Virus record (IMG/VR): IMGVR_UViG_3300028177_000022
Span: 1-30,231 of that record
DNA: 30,231 bases
Strand: one strand, 5' to 3'
Source of the DNA: a virus
Of the stretch, positions 5,013 to 11,849 are shown piece after piece. The notes beneath the pieces were generated by a model. The model did not search any database. It saw only the letters and a list, made by a program, of their open reading frames with translations, and was not told where the DNA came from. A program made the position numbers and the translations under genes. Every line of letters starts with the position of its first letter. The stretch's first letter is position 1.

Positions 5013-5290
5013 TGACTAAAAGATGGTACACAAACAACTGGGATGGGTCAGCGTGGGTATTCAACAAAGCCCTAGACGAAGTAGAAGTCCCGATAGATAT
5101 TTTGTATGATGTTGAACATGATGACGGGGGGAGTTTCCCCGCGATATACCCAATAGCAACATACTCGGATGACGATGGATACGAGCAAGACTATAAGTTA
5201 TCGGAGAATGAGATTCAAAAATTTTACGAGGAGGTCTACGAGGCTATGCAAGAAGAACCTATGTACGATGAATACGGAGGTGCGCTATGA
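5012..5290 (+). CDS. acidic hypothetical protein (92 aa)
   Basis: Start overlaps the previous stop (TAATG), with GGAGAA upstream. The protein is strongly acidic and aromatic, with a likely beta-sheet start (RWYTNNWDGSAWVF) and a C-terminal helix (NEIQKFYEEVYEAMQEE). No cysteine cluster or membrane segment. Unknown function. Confidence 0.75.
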   Translation: MTKRWYTNNWDGSAWVFNKALDEVEVPIDILYDVEHDDGGSFPAIYPIATYSDDDGYEQDYKLSENEIQKFYEEVYEAMQEEPMYDEYGGAL

Positions 5291-5317
5291 CAGTAGAACA
5301 AATAGAGGAGTGTGAAG

Positions 5318-5473
5318 ATGAAATATAAATACATACCTGAAACAAAAAAAGAAAAATTAATAGATAAGGTGATGAGAATTAAAACATCATTTATTTATTC
5401 TGATAGAGCCGAGCTATTATGGAATATGGACGAAGATGATTTGGAAATTTTATTAAAGGAGATACAACAATGA
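5318..5473 (+). CDS. small basic-acidic helical protein (51 aa)
   Basis: AGGAG (5306-5310) is seven bases before ATG 5318, and the stop overlaps the next start (ATGA at 5470). The product is a Lys/Glu/Ile-rich helical protein ending in DLEILLKEIQQ. A 13-codon frame at 5287-5328 overlaps the start and could be a leader, but I do not annotate it. Function unknown. Confidence 0.7.
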   Translation: MKYKYIPETKKEKLIDKVMRIKTSFIYSDRAELLWNMDEDDLEILLKEIQQ

Positions 5474-5688
5474 GTAAACTAAAACTAAAACACTATCGAG
5501 TGTATGTCACGCAGTATTGTATACCGATGGACATCATGGCAGTAAGTACAACCCAAGCAAAAAGAATTGCTACCGAAGACCGCACATGGGAAGTAATGGA
5601 TGCTGACATTCGAGCAGAAAGACAGGAGGAGAGAGAGGAACAAGAGGCTATAGATGAAGAAGACTATCAATACAGGGGGAACACATAA
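5470..5688 (+). CDS. hypothetical protein with acidic tail (72 aa)
   Basis: ATG at the ATGA overlap, with AAAGGAG upstream. The first 45 residues look like a beta-alpha-beta unit (YRVYVTQYCIPMDIMAVSTTQAKRIA), a pattern I have seen in many small phage proteins that form a ferredoxin-like half. The C-terminal 30 residues are almost pure Arg/Glu/Asp helix. The next gene starts at its stop (TAATG). Confidence 0.75.
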   Translation: MSKLKLKHYRVYVTQYCIPMDIMAVSTTQAKRIATEDRTWEVMDADIRAERQEEREEQEAIDEEDYQYRGNT

Positions 5689-5909
5689 TGTACCACGTGC
5701 AAATGAAAAAATCTTTCGATCGAGGAGGAGACAAATGGATGTCAGCTTGGGAGGGTGCGGAATGCAACACTCAAGAAGAGGCGTTCGATATGCTAGATGA
5801 ATATCTAGAAGAGGCAAAGGAAGATGGGCTTGAATATAATCGAGACCATTATCGAGTTAAATATATAGAGGGCATAGTCATAGACTTTAGCCCCGAGGGA
5901 GAAGAGTAA
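5688..5909 (+). CDS. hypothetical protein (73 aa)
   Basis: Start overlaps the previous stop. Layout is similar to its upstream neighbour: a beta strand (YHVQMKKSF), a helix (TQEEAFDMLDEYLEEAKEDG), then strands (HYRVKYIEGIVIDF). That is a plausible small alpha/beta fold and could be a diverged paralogue of the 5470-5688 product. No function is known to me. Confidence 0.75.
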   Translation: MYHVQMKKSFDRGGDKWMSAWEGAECNTQEEAFDMLDEYLEEAKEDGLEYNRDHYRVKYIEGIVIDFSPEGEE

Positions 5910-6172
5910 TGCCTAAAGAAAAGATTGATTATGTAGAGCAAGACATTTATGACTACTTTGGGGCAGACCAAGATATTTGGAAAGCCGAACGACATGAACT
6001 ACTGGGAATCATTGGGGGTATGAGTGGCATACTAGAACTCATATGGCACAACCAAGTGTCGGCTGAGCGTTCATTCAAAGACTTTAAGGATTGGCTAAAA
6101 GAAACGAAAGAACTTGACATGATAGAAGTTGTAGATAATACTGATACTCCAATCAAAGTCGGAGAGGGCTAA
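5909..6172 (+). CDS. hypothetical helical protein (87 aa)
   Basis: Start overlaps the previous stop (TAATG) behind GAGGGAGAAG. The sequence is mainly helical with a glycine-containing hydrophobic helix (ELLGIIGGMSGILELIW, about residues 30-46). That helix could be a protein-binding surface but is too short and too interrupted for a confident membrane segment. Unknown family. Confidence 0.75.
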   Translation: MPKEKIDYVEQDIYDYFGADQDIWKAERHELLGIIGGMSGILELIWHNQVSAERSFKDFKDWLKETKELDMIEVVDNTDTPIKVGEG

Positions 6173-6429
6173 TGGCACACCATATTTTTATCAAAGTTCG
6201 TAGACTACTCATGGACTTCGTTGCCTTACTTGATAAACATAGCATAGGCAGTGAAGACCGAGAAGAGGCTAATCGAATCATCGAAGAGCTATCAGTAATA
6301 ATGAAAGATGAGAAGTTTGTAGAACATCTTGAAACCGAAATAAAGCAACACGAACATCAGCAAATATCAGAGGACATTGCAGACGAGATTCTGTCTCATG
6401 GATGTCCGAATGGTAATTGCGATGTATAA
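6172..6429 (+). CDS. hypothetical helical protein with Cys tail (85 aa)
   Basis: Start overlaps the previous stop (TAATG). The product is nearly all alpha-helical and charged. It ends with HGCPNGNCDV, where two cysteines five residues apart plus the nearby histidine could bind a metal or form a disulphide. The histidine-rich stretch KQHEHQQ precedes this. Function unknown. A 41-base gap follows before the next gene, one of the few in this array. Confidence 0.75.
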   Translation: MAHHIFIKVRRLLMDFVALLDKHSIGSEDREEANRIIEELSVIMKDEKFVEHLETEIKQHEHQQISEDIADEILSHGCPNGNCDV

Positions 6430-6470
6430 AGAGAGAGCAGTATTTTATTTTAATTAAACGGAGAGAACTA

Positions 6471-6818
6471 ATGAACCAAGCAACAAAGAAAAACGTAATA
6501 GCATTAGCAGTTATCGTAGCAATTGGAGGGCTTGTGTATGTATCAAAACAAGATGTACCCACACCCGCACCCACATCAGCACCCGCGGTAGTCATAGTTG
6601 AAACTATCACAGAATCAGAGGCTAAAGCACTGGTATCAAAAGACACCGGCATTGACCTTATAAATCTTGGAGACGAAACAGTTCTTCCTGAAATTGCGGG
6701 ATATGACAACCCAACAGTTGACGACCTACCCCCACTTACATTGGATGGTTCACACCTACCCGATATGGTGGGCTATGAGTCTCCATCAGCTGACGAACTT
6801 CCGCCACTAGAATTATAG
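6471..6818 (+). CDS. single-pass membrane protein with duplicated C-terminal motif (115 aa)
   Basis: I take ATG 6471 behind CGGAGAG; an earlier in-frame start at 6417 lacks a ribosome site. Residues 8-25 (NVIALAVIVAIGGLVYV) form one hydrophobic segment preceded by lysines. A Pro/Ala/Thr linker follows (TPAPTSAPA), so the acidic C-terminus probably lies outside the cytoplasm. The end carries two imperfect repeats: LPEIAGYDNPTVDDLPPLTL and LPDMVGYESPSADELPPLEL. A spanin-like or envelope-modifying role is possible but not shown. It also contains a DNA match to the 30-base intergenic repeat at 6629-6655. Confidence 0.75.
   Translation: MNQATKKNVIALAVIVAIGGLVYVSKQDVPTPAPTSAPAVVIVETITESEAKALVSKDTGIDLINLGDETVLPEIAGYDNPTVDDLPPLTLDGSHLPDMVGYESPSADELPPLEL
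6629..6655 (+). repeat. in-gene match to the 30-base repeat
   Basis: The 27 bases beginning ACTGGTATCAAAAGACACCG match repeat copy 1 (1139-1165) at 23 positions. They lie inside the membrane protein gene and encode ALVSKDTGID. This may be a diverged fifth repeat copy that has been kept within coding sequence, or chance plus selection. Confidence 0.5.
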
Positions 6819-7132
6819 TGGCAACACCTGAAAAGAAAGTAAAACAGAAAGTATGTGCCAAGCTTAAGGAACTTGGTGCGTACTACTTTTATGCCTCAAC
6901 AGGAGGATATGGGGCAAGTGGTGTACCTGACATCGTCGCATGTTACAAAGGTAAGTTTATCGGGATCGAGTGTAAAGCCAATGGAAACAAAGCAACGGCC
7001 TTACAACAGAAACACTTACGGGAGATAAGTATGCAACAAGGAGTCTCACTAATTATTGACGAGACGAATATTGAGATGTTAGAGTATTACGTTAAAGGCA
7101 AACGAGTGATGAGTTTGGAGAGTAAAACATGA
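6818..7132 (+). CDS. VRR-NUC domain nuclease (104 aa)
   Basis: This is a small stand-alone VRR-NUC protein of the PD-(D/E)xK nuclease superfamily, a group often serving phages as Holliday-junction or branched-DNA nucleases. Visible motifs: the G-x-P-D38 motif (ASGVPDIV), E51-x-K53 (IGIECKANG) and the helix with Q63/Q64 (ALQQKHLREI). The length matches stand-alone members. The start codon is GTG, overlapping the previous stop (TAGTG). It most likely acts in recombination, debranching or host DNA degradation, together with the replication genes downstream. Confidence 0.88.
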   Translation: MATPEKKVKQKVCAKLKELGAYYFYASTGGYGASGVPDIVACYKGKFIGIECKANGNKATALQQKHLREISMQQGVSLIIDETNIEMLEYYVKGKRVMSLESKT

Positions 7133-7359
7133 ATGCAGAAAATAATAAAGCAAAGAAAGAACTTACACGCATGCAAACTAAAGAACAAGTAATAGATATG
7201 TTAAGGGAGGAGGGGTACACGGTTTTATACCCAATACCGAAAGAGGCTTCAAGAATACGCATGGAAGCGAGAATGGTAAGGGTATTAAAACAAAGCATAA
7301 TACCTGTGTTAGAGCATAGTGGGTATACGGTAACTAAAACAGGAGTGCCTAAAAGATGA
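7129..7359 (+). CDS. hypothetical protein (76 aa)
   Basis: Opens at ATGA over the previous stop with TTGGAG upstream. The sequence looks like a helix-strand-helix-strand arrangement (QVIDMLREEGYTVLYP, VRVLKQSIIPVLEHSGYTV) with two G-Y-T-V turns. That suggests an internal duplication of a small alpha/beta unit. I do not recognise the family. It sits between VRR-NUC and DUF3310 genes. Confidence 0.75.
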   Translation: MNAENNKAKKELTRMQTKEQVIDMLREEGYTVLYPIPKEASRIRMEARMVRVLKQSIIPVLEHSGYTVTKTGVPKR

Positions 7360-7574
7360 ACGCAGAAGATGTAGATATGGTGAATCAACCGCCTCATTAT
7401 ACGAGTACCAAGTATGAGGTGATAGATATACTCGAAGAGTTTTTTAAAGACGACCCGCTACTATGGCAGTGCGGTAAATATCTTTTACGTTGTAAAGGTA
7501 AGGGAAACCTAGAGCAAGACCTTAGTAAGATGATATGGTACGCTAAACGTAGGATGGAGAGAGGACATAAATGA
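7356..7574 (+). CDS. DUF3310 family protein (72 aa)
   Basis: DUF3310 is a small family found in many phages, of unsettled function (sometimes labelled nucleotide-kinase-like without proof). The diagnostic pattern is visible: MVNQPPHYT (about residues 9-17), E-x-I-D-I, a KYLLRCKGKGN segment (about 47-57), then DLSKMIWYAKRRME. Start overlaps the previous stop (ATGA), and the end overlaps the next gene likewise. A role in nucleotide metabolism or early takeover is possible. Confidence 0.88.
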   Translation: MNAEDVDMVNQPPHYTSTKYEVIDILEEFFKDDPLLWQCGKYLLRCKGKGNLEQDLSKMIWYAKRRMERGHK

Positions 7575-7816
7575 GTAGATTTCAAGTTGAGGAAATTGCT
7601 AGAAAGAAGCGAGAAAGGGAAGAGCAAAAAGAAAGTGCCATTAAACGCGCATTAGATTATATGGAAAGAAAACCTGACGCACCGAGAAGTAGAGTAGCAG
7701 AATATGCCGGTGTTTCAGAATTTACCTTAAATAAATGGGGTGTTAAACTACCAAAACCTATCACTGCAAAACAAAGAATCAAAAAAAGTCCATGGAGCAA
7801 GGGACATATGATATGA
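7571..7816 (+). CDS. small helix-turn-helix protein (81 aa)
   Basis: The N-terminal 30 residues are a highly charged helix (VEEIARKKREREEQKESAIK). Residues about 39-57 (RSRVAEYAGVSEFTLNKWG) match a helix-turn-helix: an alanine in helix one, glycine in the turn, and a serine-led recognition helix ending with tryptophan. The C-terminus is basic. It is probably a DNA-binding regulator of phage or host promoters. The start is at an ATGA overlap. Confidence 0.75.
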   Translation: MSRFQVEEIARKKREREEQKESAIKRALDYMERKPDAPRSRVAEYAGVSEFTLNKWGVKLPKPITAKQRIKKSPWSKGHMI

Positions 7817-8007
7817 GTGACGAGATAGACGTAGCCAACAACGAAGTACAGAGACAATTAGAGGCAACTCTAAAAAGTGTTGATACGACTGTCGAAGAAA
7901 ATGATACCGGCAAATGTACGTGGTGTGAAAGAGAAGTAAAAGACAAGAGACGATGGTGTTCAGTTGAATGCCGGGACGAGCATACATTTTATGCTAATAA
8001 ACTATAA
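7813..8007 (+). CDS. small zinc-ribbon protein (64 aa)
   Basis: I use ATG 7813 (overlapping the previous stop, with CAAGGGA upstream) and not the in-frame 7792. The N-terminal half is an acidic helix. The C-terminal half carries C-x2-C, then C-x3-C (GKCTWCEREV; RRWCSVECRDEH), a classic four-cysteine zinc ribbon like those in small phage FCS/HNH-associated proteins. It probably binds nucleic acid or protein. No enzymatic residues are visible. Confidence 0.75.
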   Translation: MSDEIDVANNEVQRQLEATLKSVDTTVEENDTGKCTWCEREVKDKRRWCSVECRDEHTFYANKL

Positions 8008-8017
8008 GGAGAACGAC

Positions 8018-8170
8018 ATGACTGTGTGGCCTCAAGAACATAAAGATCCTGATGAAGATGAGAAAGACTTACATTCTTTGTCAGAAAAAGACTATAAAGT
8101 ATTGGAGTATTTCATTAATACAGTAGCCGTTGCTACGGCCAGTTACGTGCTTTATTTACTGTTAACGTAA
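8018..8170 (+). CDS. small C-terminal-anchored membrane protein (50 aa)
   Basis: An AAGGAG site stands 7 bases before ATG 8018; I reject the earlier in-frame ATG at 7964, which lies inside the previous gene. The first 28 residues are acidic and soluble. Residues about 33-50 (INTVAVATASYVLYLLLT) are hydrophobic and run to the C-terminus, giving a tail-anchored topology. It might recruit something to the membrane or affect the envelope. One span with a tail anchor is not a typical holin. Confidence 0.7.
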   Translation: MTVWPQEHKDPDEDEKDLHSLSEKDYKVLEYFINTVAVATASYVLYLLLT

Positions 8171-8358
8171 TGGCAATTATTAAAGAAGATAATAGAGTTG
8201 GCCCCGCGGTTTGTTGCGAGTGTGGTAAGGACGCAAAGATTAACCACGGGGGCAAGTGGTATTGCTCAATAGAATCAGATATGGGCGTGATGAACTTAAA
8301 AGGATTTTGTATAAAAGAGAGGAAAAATAAAAATGACAAAGAAAAAAAATTTAAATAA
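8170..8358 (+). CDS. small cysteine-rich zinc-finger-like protein (62 aa)
   Basis: Start overlaps the previous stop (TAATG). Cysteines in VCCECGKDA, WYCSIES and GFCIKER form a candidate zinc site (C-x2-C, then two single cysteines). The C-terminus is very lysine-rich. Unknown family. It is the second small Cys-rich protein in this stretch. Confidence 0.7.
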   Translation: MAIIKEDNRVGPAVCCECGKDAKINHGGKWYCSIESDMGVMNLKGFCIKERKNKNDKEKKFK

Positions 8359-8530
8359 TCGAACTAAAGAACAAGTAGACCAAGACGAACTTTTTATTGA
8401 CTTTTGTCAATTATTTAATATTAAAGTTGATACAGAAAAAGGAATAGCGTCAATAGGAGTGGATAAAATACCTGATATTATAAAATATTTACAAATAGTA
8501 CACGGAATGCCAAAGGGAGAGGAAAAATAA
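8333..8530 (+). CDS. hypothetical protein (65 aa)
   Basis: The start lies within the end of the preceding gene, with AGAGGAAAAAT as ribosome site. The product is a lysine-rich start followed by a compact alpha/beta segment (FIDFCQLFNIKVDTEKGIASIGVDKIPDIIKYL). The DNA from here to 9096 is visibly more A-rich than the neighbouring genes, which may mark a different origin. Function unknown. Confidence 0.7.
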   Translation: MTKKKNLNNRTKEQVDQDELFIDFCQLFNIKVDTEKGIASIGVDKIPDIIKYLQIVHGMPKGEEK

Positions 8531-9096
8531 TGGAAAAAGTTTATGATATATGGATTGAGTTAAATAAAGAGTTAATGACGGTAAGAGCAGAAAACTTAAC
8601 AGAAGCTTTACAAGAAACAAAAAAAGAATTAAATAAAATAATTGATAGTATCACTGAAGAAGACCTAAAGAAAAATATAGATACTGAAAGGGGGTTGTAT
8701 TATTATCAATTTCAAGAGAGAAAGAAAGATACATATGACAACACAGATATTGTCATATATGACAGTTTAGATTATTCATATGTGGAGGGCAAAAAATATG
8801 ATGATTTTTTAGACATTGATTTGTTAAATTGGGATAGACCTGAAATAGAACATCTTGTAACTCATAGTATTTGTAGTTGTTGTGACCATATACTTCCTAA
8901 AAAAGATATAAAGGATTGTTGGGGAGAAAAAGATAATATTTTAAAAAATGAATGTAAAGAAAAAGGTTTGAATTACGAGTATGTTGAAGATTTTGCTTCC
9001 ATTTGTAATACATGTATTGCCGATAAAAAATATATGAGTAAGTACACCGATAATAAAGAAATTGATGAAGAATTTAAAGCGAAAGGGACAACTTGA
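8530..9096 (+). CDS. hypothetical protein with two CxxC pairs (188 aa)
   Basis: Start overlaps the previous stop (TAATG) behind GGGAGAGG. The N-terminal 60 residues look like a beta strand (YDIWIELNKELMTVRAENLTEALQ) and a long helix. That pattern is also seen in the small proteins at 5470-5909. The C-terminal half has CSCCDH (about residues 115-120) and CNTC (about 160-163), a probable zinc-binding knuckle pair. The gene is very A-rich and Lys/Asp/Glu-heavy. The last gene of the small array, it overlaps the polymerase start by four bases. I do not recognise it. Confidence 0.75.
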   Translation: MEKVYDIWIELNKELMTVRAENLTEALQETKKELNKIIDSITEEDLKKNIDTERGLYYYQFQERKKDTYDNTDIVIYDSLDYSYVEGKKYDDFLDIDLLNWDRPEIEHLVTHSICSCCDHILPKKDIKDCWGEKDNILKNECKEKGLNYEYVEDFASICNTCIADKKYMSKYTDNKEIDEEFKAKGTT

Positions 9097-10934
9097 ATCT
9101 AGTAACGATTGACTTTGAAACATTTTACGATGTGGGATTTAGTCTATCTCGAATGACAACTGAAGAGTACATCAATGATGAGCGGTTCCAAGTCATTGGT
9201 GTAGCAATAAAAATAGATGACGGAAAAACTGAATGGTATGCCGGAGAAGAGGCAGTAGCAAAAGCTATAGCTGACATCGCATGGGCCGATGCAATGTTAT
9301 TGTGTCACAACACTTTGTTTGATGGCGCTATTCTTAAATGGAAGTTTGGTGCAGAGCCGATGAAATACCTGGACACCCTGTGTATGGCGAGATCTATACA
9401 CGGAGTGGATGCCGGGGGTTCACTTAAAGCTTTGGCTGAACGTTACAAACTAGGAGAAAAAGGCACAGAAGTCTTGGATGCTAAAGGTAAACGCATAGAA
9501 GACTTTCGCGACCATGAGCTACGCCAATACGGAGTGTACTGTAAGAACGACGTGAAGCTCACTTATGGTTTATTCAAAGAGCTCGCTATTAACTATCCGG
9601 CTAGTGAACTTAGACTTATCGACATCACGTTAAGAATGTATATATTACCCGGGTTACAGTTAGATAAAGACGTACTTGTGGATAGATTGAAAGAGGTCAA
9701 GAGTGAAAAGCTTAATTTGTTACAGGCACTTGCGGATAAACTTGAATGTGAAGTAGAAGAAGTGCGTAAAAGATTAGCAAGTAATAAACAGTTTGCTGAT
9801 GTGTTAGAACAGTTAAATGTGTTAGTACCAATGAAGACAAGCCCAACAACAGGGAAAGAAACTTACGCCCTAGCAAAAGGAGACCAAGGGTTTTTAGCTT
9901 TATGTGAACACCCGAATGCTTTTGTACAAGAGCTATGTACAGTAAGACTCGGCACTAAATCTACGATTGAAGAAACTCGCATAGAGCGGTTCATTGGTAT
10001 AGCTGAACGCAACCGCAATCAACTCCCTATACCCTTGAAATATTATGGCACACATACAGGACGTTGGGCTGGTTCAGACAAAGTAAACTTCCAGAACTTA
10101 CCGTCACGCGACAAGAAACAAAAGGCATTGAAGAACGCCATTCTCCCACCAGACAATCACGTGATTATAAATTGTGACTCTTCACAAATCGAAGCTCGTA
10201 TACTAGTCTGGTTTGCCGGACAGCATGATGTACTTGAACAGTTTAAAAGGGGGGAAGACGTGTATTCAGTGTTTGCCTCTAAGGTTTATATGAAGTCTGA
10301 AGTAAATAAGACTGAACGGGCCGTAGGTAAGACTTGTATCTTGGGATTAGGTTATGGTACTGGTGCAAAGAAACTGCGAGATGTATTAAAGATTAATGCG
10401 GGTGTAGATATGGCTGAAAAAGAAACAAAAAGTTTAGTAGATTTATACCGAAAAATAAACCACGAAGTGGAAGGGCTTTGGAAGGAGTGTGATCGAGCCT
10501 TGAAATTTATGGCGTCTTGGCCTAAAGATAAACCTGTTTATTATTTAAGCAAAGTGAATTGTGTATTGGTTACTCCGGAAGGATTAAAACTACCTAACGG
10601 ATTGTATCTACGCTATCCAAACTTAGAGCTAAAGAATAATGGGTATACTTATATATCAAGACGAGGCGAGATTAGTATTTGGGGTGGAGTAGTGGTGGAG
10701 AATGTAGTTCAAGCTTTAGCTAGGATAGTTATTGGGGTGCAAATGATTACTATTAATAAGAGATATAGACCACTGCTTACTGTGCATGACGCAGTGGTGT
10801 GCGTTGCGCCGGAGGCAGAAAAATATGAAGCATTACGTTTTATTATGCAGACTATGAATAAAGCACCGTCATGGGCAAAAGGCTTGCCGGTAACGTGTGA
10901 AGGGGATTTTGGTAAAAACTATGGCGAATGCTAA
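9093..10934 (+). CDS. polA: family A DNA polymerase with 3'-5' exonuclease domain (613 aa)
   Basis: The replicative polymerase. The exonuclease domain shows D7-F-E9, an N-T-L-F-D segment (about 71-75) and Y-x3-C-K-N-D-V (about 145-153). All catalytic acidic residues appear present. The polymerase domain shows a GRW...NFQNLPS stretch, motif A (D362-S-S-Q-I-E-A-R), motif B (R-x3-K-x7-Y-G) and motif C (V-H-D566-A-V). In motif B the residue equivalent to E. coli Phe762 is Leu417 (codon 10341-10343). The start is TTG at 9093, supported by an AAAGGGA site and the immediate DFE motif. There is no 5'-nuclease domain, as is usual for phages. Its end overlaps the oxygenase-like gene. Confidence 0.97.
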   Translation: MNLVTIDFETFYDVGFSLSRMTTEEYINDERFQVIGVAIKIDDGKTEWYAGEEAVAKAIADIAWADAMLLCHNTLFDGAILKWKFGAEPMKYLDTLCMARSIHGVDAGGSLKALAERYKLGEKGTEVLDAKGKRIEDFRDHELRQYGVYCKNDVKLTYGLFKELAINYPASELRLIDITLRMYILPGLQLDKDVLVDRLKEVKSEKLNLLQALADKLECEVEEVRKRLASNKQFADVLEQLNVLVPMKTSPTTGKETYALAKGDQGFLALCEHPNAFVQELCTVRLGTKSTIEETRIERFIGIAERNRNQLPIPLKYYGTHTGRWAGSDKVNFQNLPSRDKKQKALKNAILPPDNHVIINCDSSQIEARILVWFAGQHDVLEQFKRGEDVYSVFASKVYMKSEVNKTERAVGKTCILGLGYGTGAKKLRDVLKINAGVDMAEKETKSLVDLYRKINHEVEGLWKECDRALKFMASWPKDKPVYYLSKVNCVLVTPEGLKLPNGLYLRYPNLELKNNGYTYISRRGEISIWGGVVVENVVQALARIVIGVQMITINKRYRPLLTVHDAVVCVAPEAEKYEALRFIMQTMNKAPSWAKGLPVTCEGDFGKNYGEC

Positions 10935-11463
10935 ATACTATTTTAAGATACCTGACGAGTCGATAGCTTCGGAGATGATGTACCTTCGAGCAATTACTGC
11001 ACGTAAGGAGTCGTGGTTTGACTATTATAATTTTAAAGCTATAGAAGTACAAGATGATTGGGTAGTTGATCCTTGGTGGAAATACTTATACAGAGCACAC
11101 CCATTTAAAGCCGGGATTATTAAGTTGGAGGCTAACACATATTATGATTGGCACATCGATACTGATAGAGGAGTCGGGGTAAACATGTTGTTAAATAACT
11201 GGGACAAAAGCCATTGTATGTTTAACCCAAATTTAAAACTCGGGGCAAATGTAGCACTTGGTAATGTAAAAGGCGAGTTTATTGAGTTAAAGTACAAGCC
11301 CCAAAGGTATTACTTATTTAACACACAAGTTACACACACGGTGTATAATTTTGAAGAGACTAGGTATTTATTAAGCGTAGATTTTGAAGAGGATAGAACT
11401 AAATTAACTTATAATCAGCTACTTGCGGAGATGAAGCGCGAGCGTTGGTGGGAAAAAGGATAA
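10921..11463 (+). CDS. 2-oxoglutarate/Fe(II) oxygenase-like protein (180 aa)
   Basis: Resembles the aspartyl/asparaginyl-hydroxylase-like branch of the 2OG-Fe(II) dioxygenases. The visible metal triad would be H78-x-D80 (YYDWHIDTDRG) and H139 (FNTQVTHTVYNF). R148 (EETRYLLSVDF) is in place to hold 2-oxoglutarate. Such enzymes hydroxylate proteins or, in some phages, nucleobases; the substrate here is unknown. I chose ATG 10921; a GTG at 10897 inside the polymerase gene is the alternative. The gene overlaps the polymerase end by 14 bases, so it is probably co-translated with it. Confidence 0.75.
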   Translation: MANAKYYFKIPDESIASEMMYLRAITARKESWFDYYNFKAIEVQDDWVVDPWWKYLYRAHPFKAGIIKLEANTYYDWHIDTDRGVGVNMLLNNWDKSHCMFNPNLKLGANVALGNVKGEFIELKYKPQRYYLFNTQVTHTVYNFEETRYLLSVDFEEDRTKLTYNQLLAEMKRERWWEKG

Positions 11464-11466
11464 ATA

Positions 11467-11709
11467 ATGTTGCACGAAATGTATGATGGGCTAATGATAA
11501 TGGATCACTTTGACGATTGTATTATTGGAGTGGTAAAAGGAATAGATTCAGAAGACAAAGTTTGTTATAGCTATGATAAAGTAATTGCAAAGTTGATGCG
11601 CGATGACGAGATGGAAGAGATAGACGCGATAGAATACTTTGAGTACAATATGATAGGCGCATATGTTGGGGAAAACACCCCTTGTTTTTTATTTAAGGAA
11701 AATGATTAA
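11467..11709 (+). CDS. acidic hypothetical protein (80 aa)
   Basis: AAGGA lies six bases before ATG 11467. The product is acidic, with a beta-rich beginning (MDHFDDCIIGVVKGIDSEDKVCYSYDKVIAKLM) and a pattern D-D-E-M-E-E-I-D-A-I-E-Y-F-E-Y-N-M-I-G-A-Y-V-G. I have seen similar small proteins beside phage polymerases, without known function. The stop overlaps the next start (TAATG). Confidence 0.75.
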   Translation: MLHEMYDGLMIMDHFDDCIIGVVKGIDSEDKVCYSYDKVIAKLMRDDEMEEIDAIEYFEYNMIGAYVGENTPCFLFKEND

Positions 11710-11849
11710 TGGCTAAGATTAAACAAGCGGAACAAGAAAGAGAACCTATACACAAACGAACGAGTCAAGGTGGTAGGGTAGCCAAGACTTCTACTATGAA
11801 TAAAAGCTTTCGTAATTCGTTTAAAAAATACAGGGGTCAAGGACGTTGA
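11709..11849 (+). CDS. small basic conserved phage protein (46 aa)
   Basis: The frame begins at TAATG and ends with TGA at 11847-11849. The 46 residues are strongly basic. The C-terminus, KTSTMNKSFRNSFKKYRGQG followed by R, recalls a small protein that I remember from T7-like and marine phages next to replication genes. It is probably a nucleic-acid- or protein-binding factor of unknown role. It overlaps the next start, a TTG. Confidence 0.75.
   Translation: MAKIKQAEQEREPIHKRTSQGGRVAKTSTMNKSFRNSFKKYRGQGR

Noticed and set aside
5287-5328. 13-codon frame that could be a leader peptide before the gene at 5318
   Set aside because: Too short and without its own regulatory structure; overlap with a better supported start makes chance more likely.
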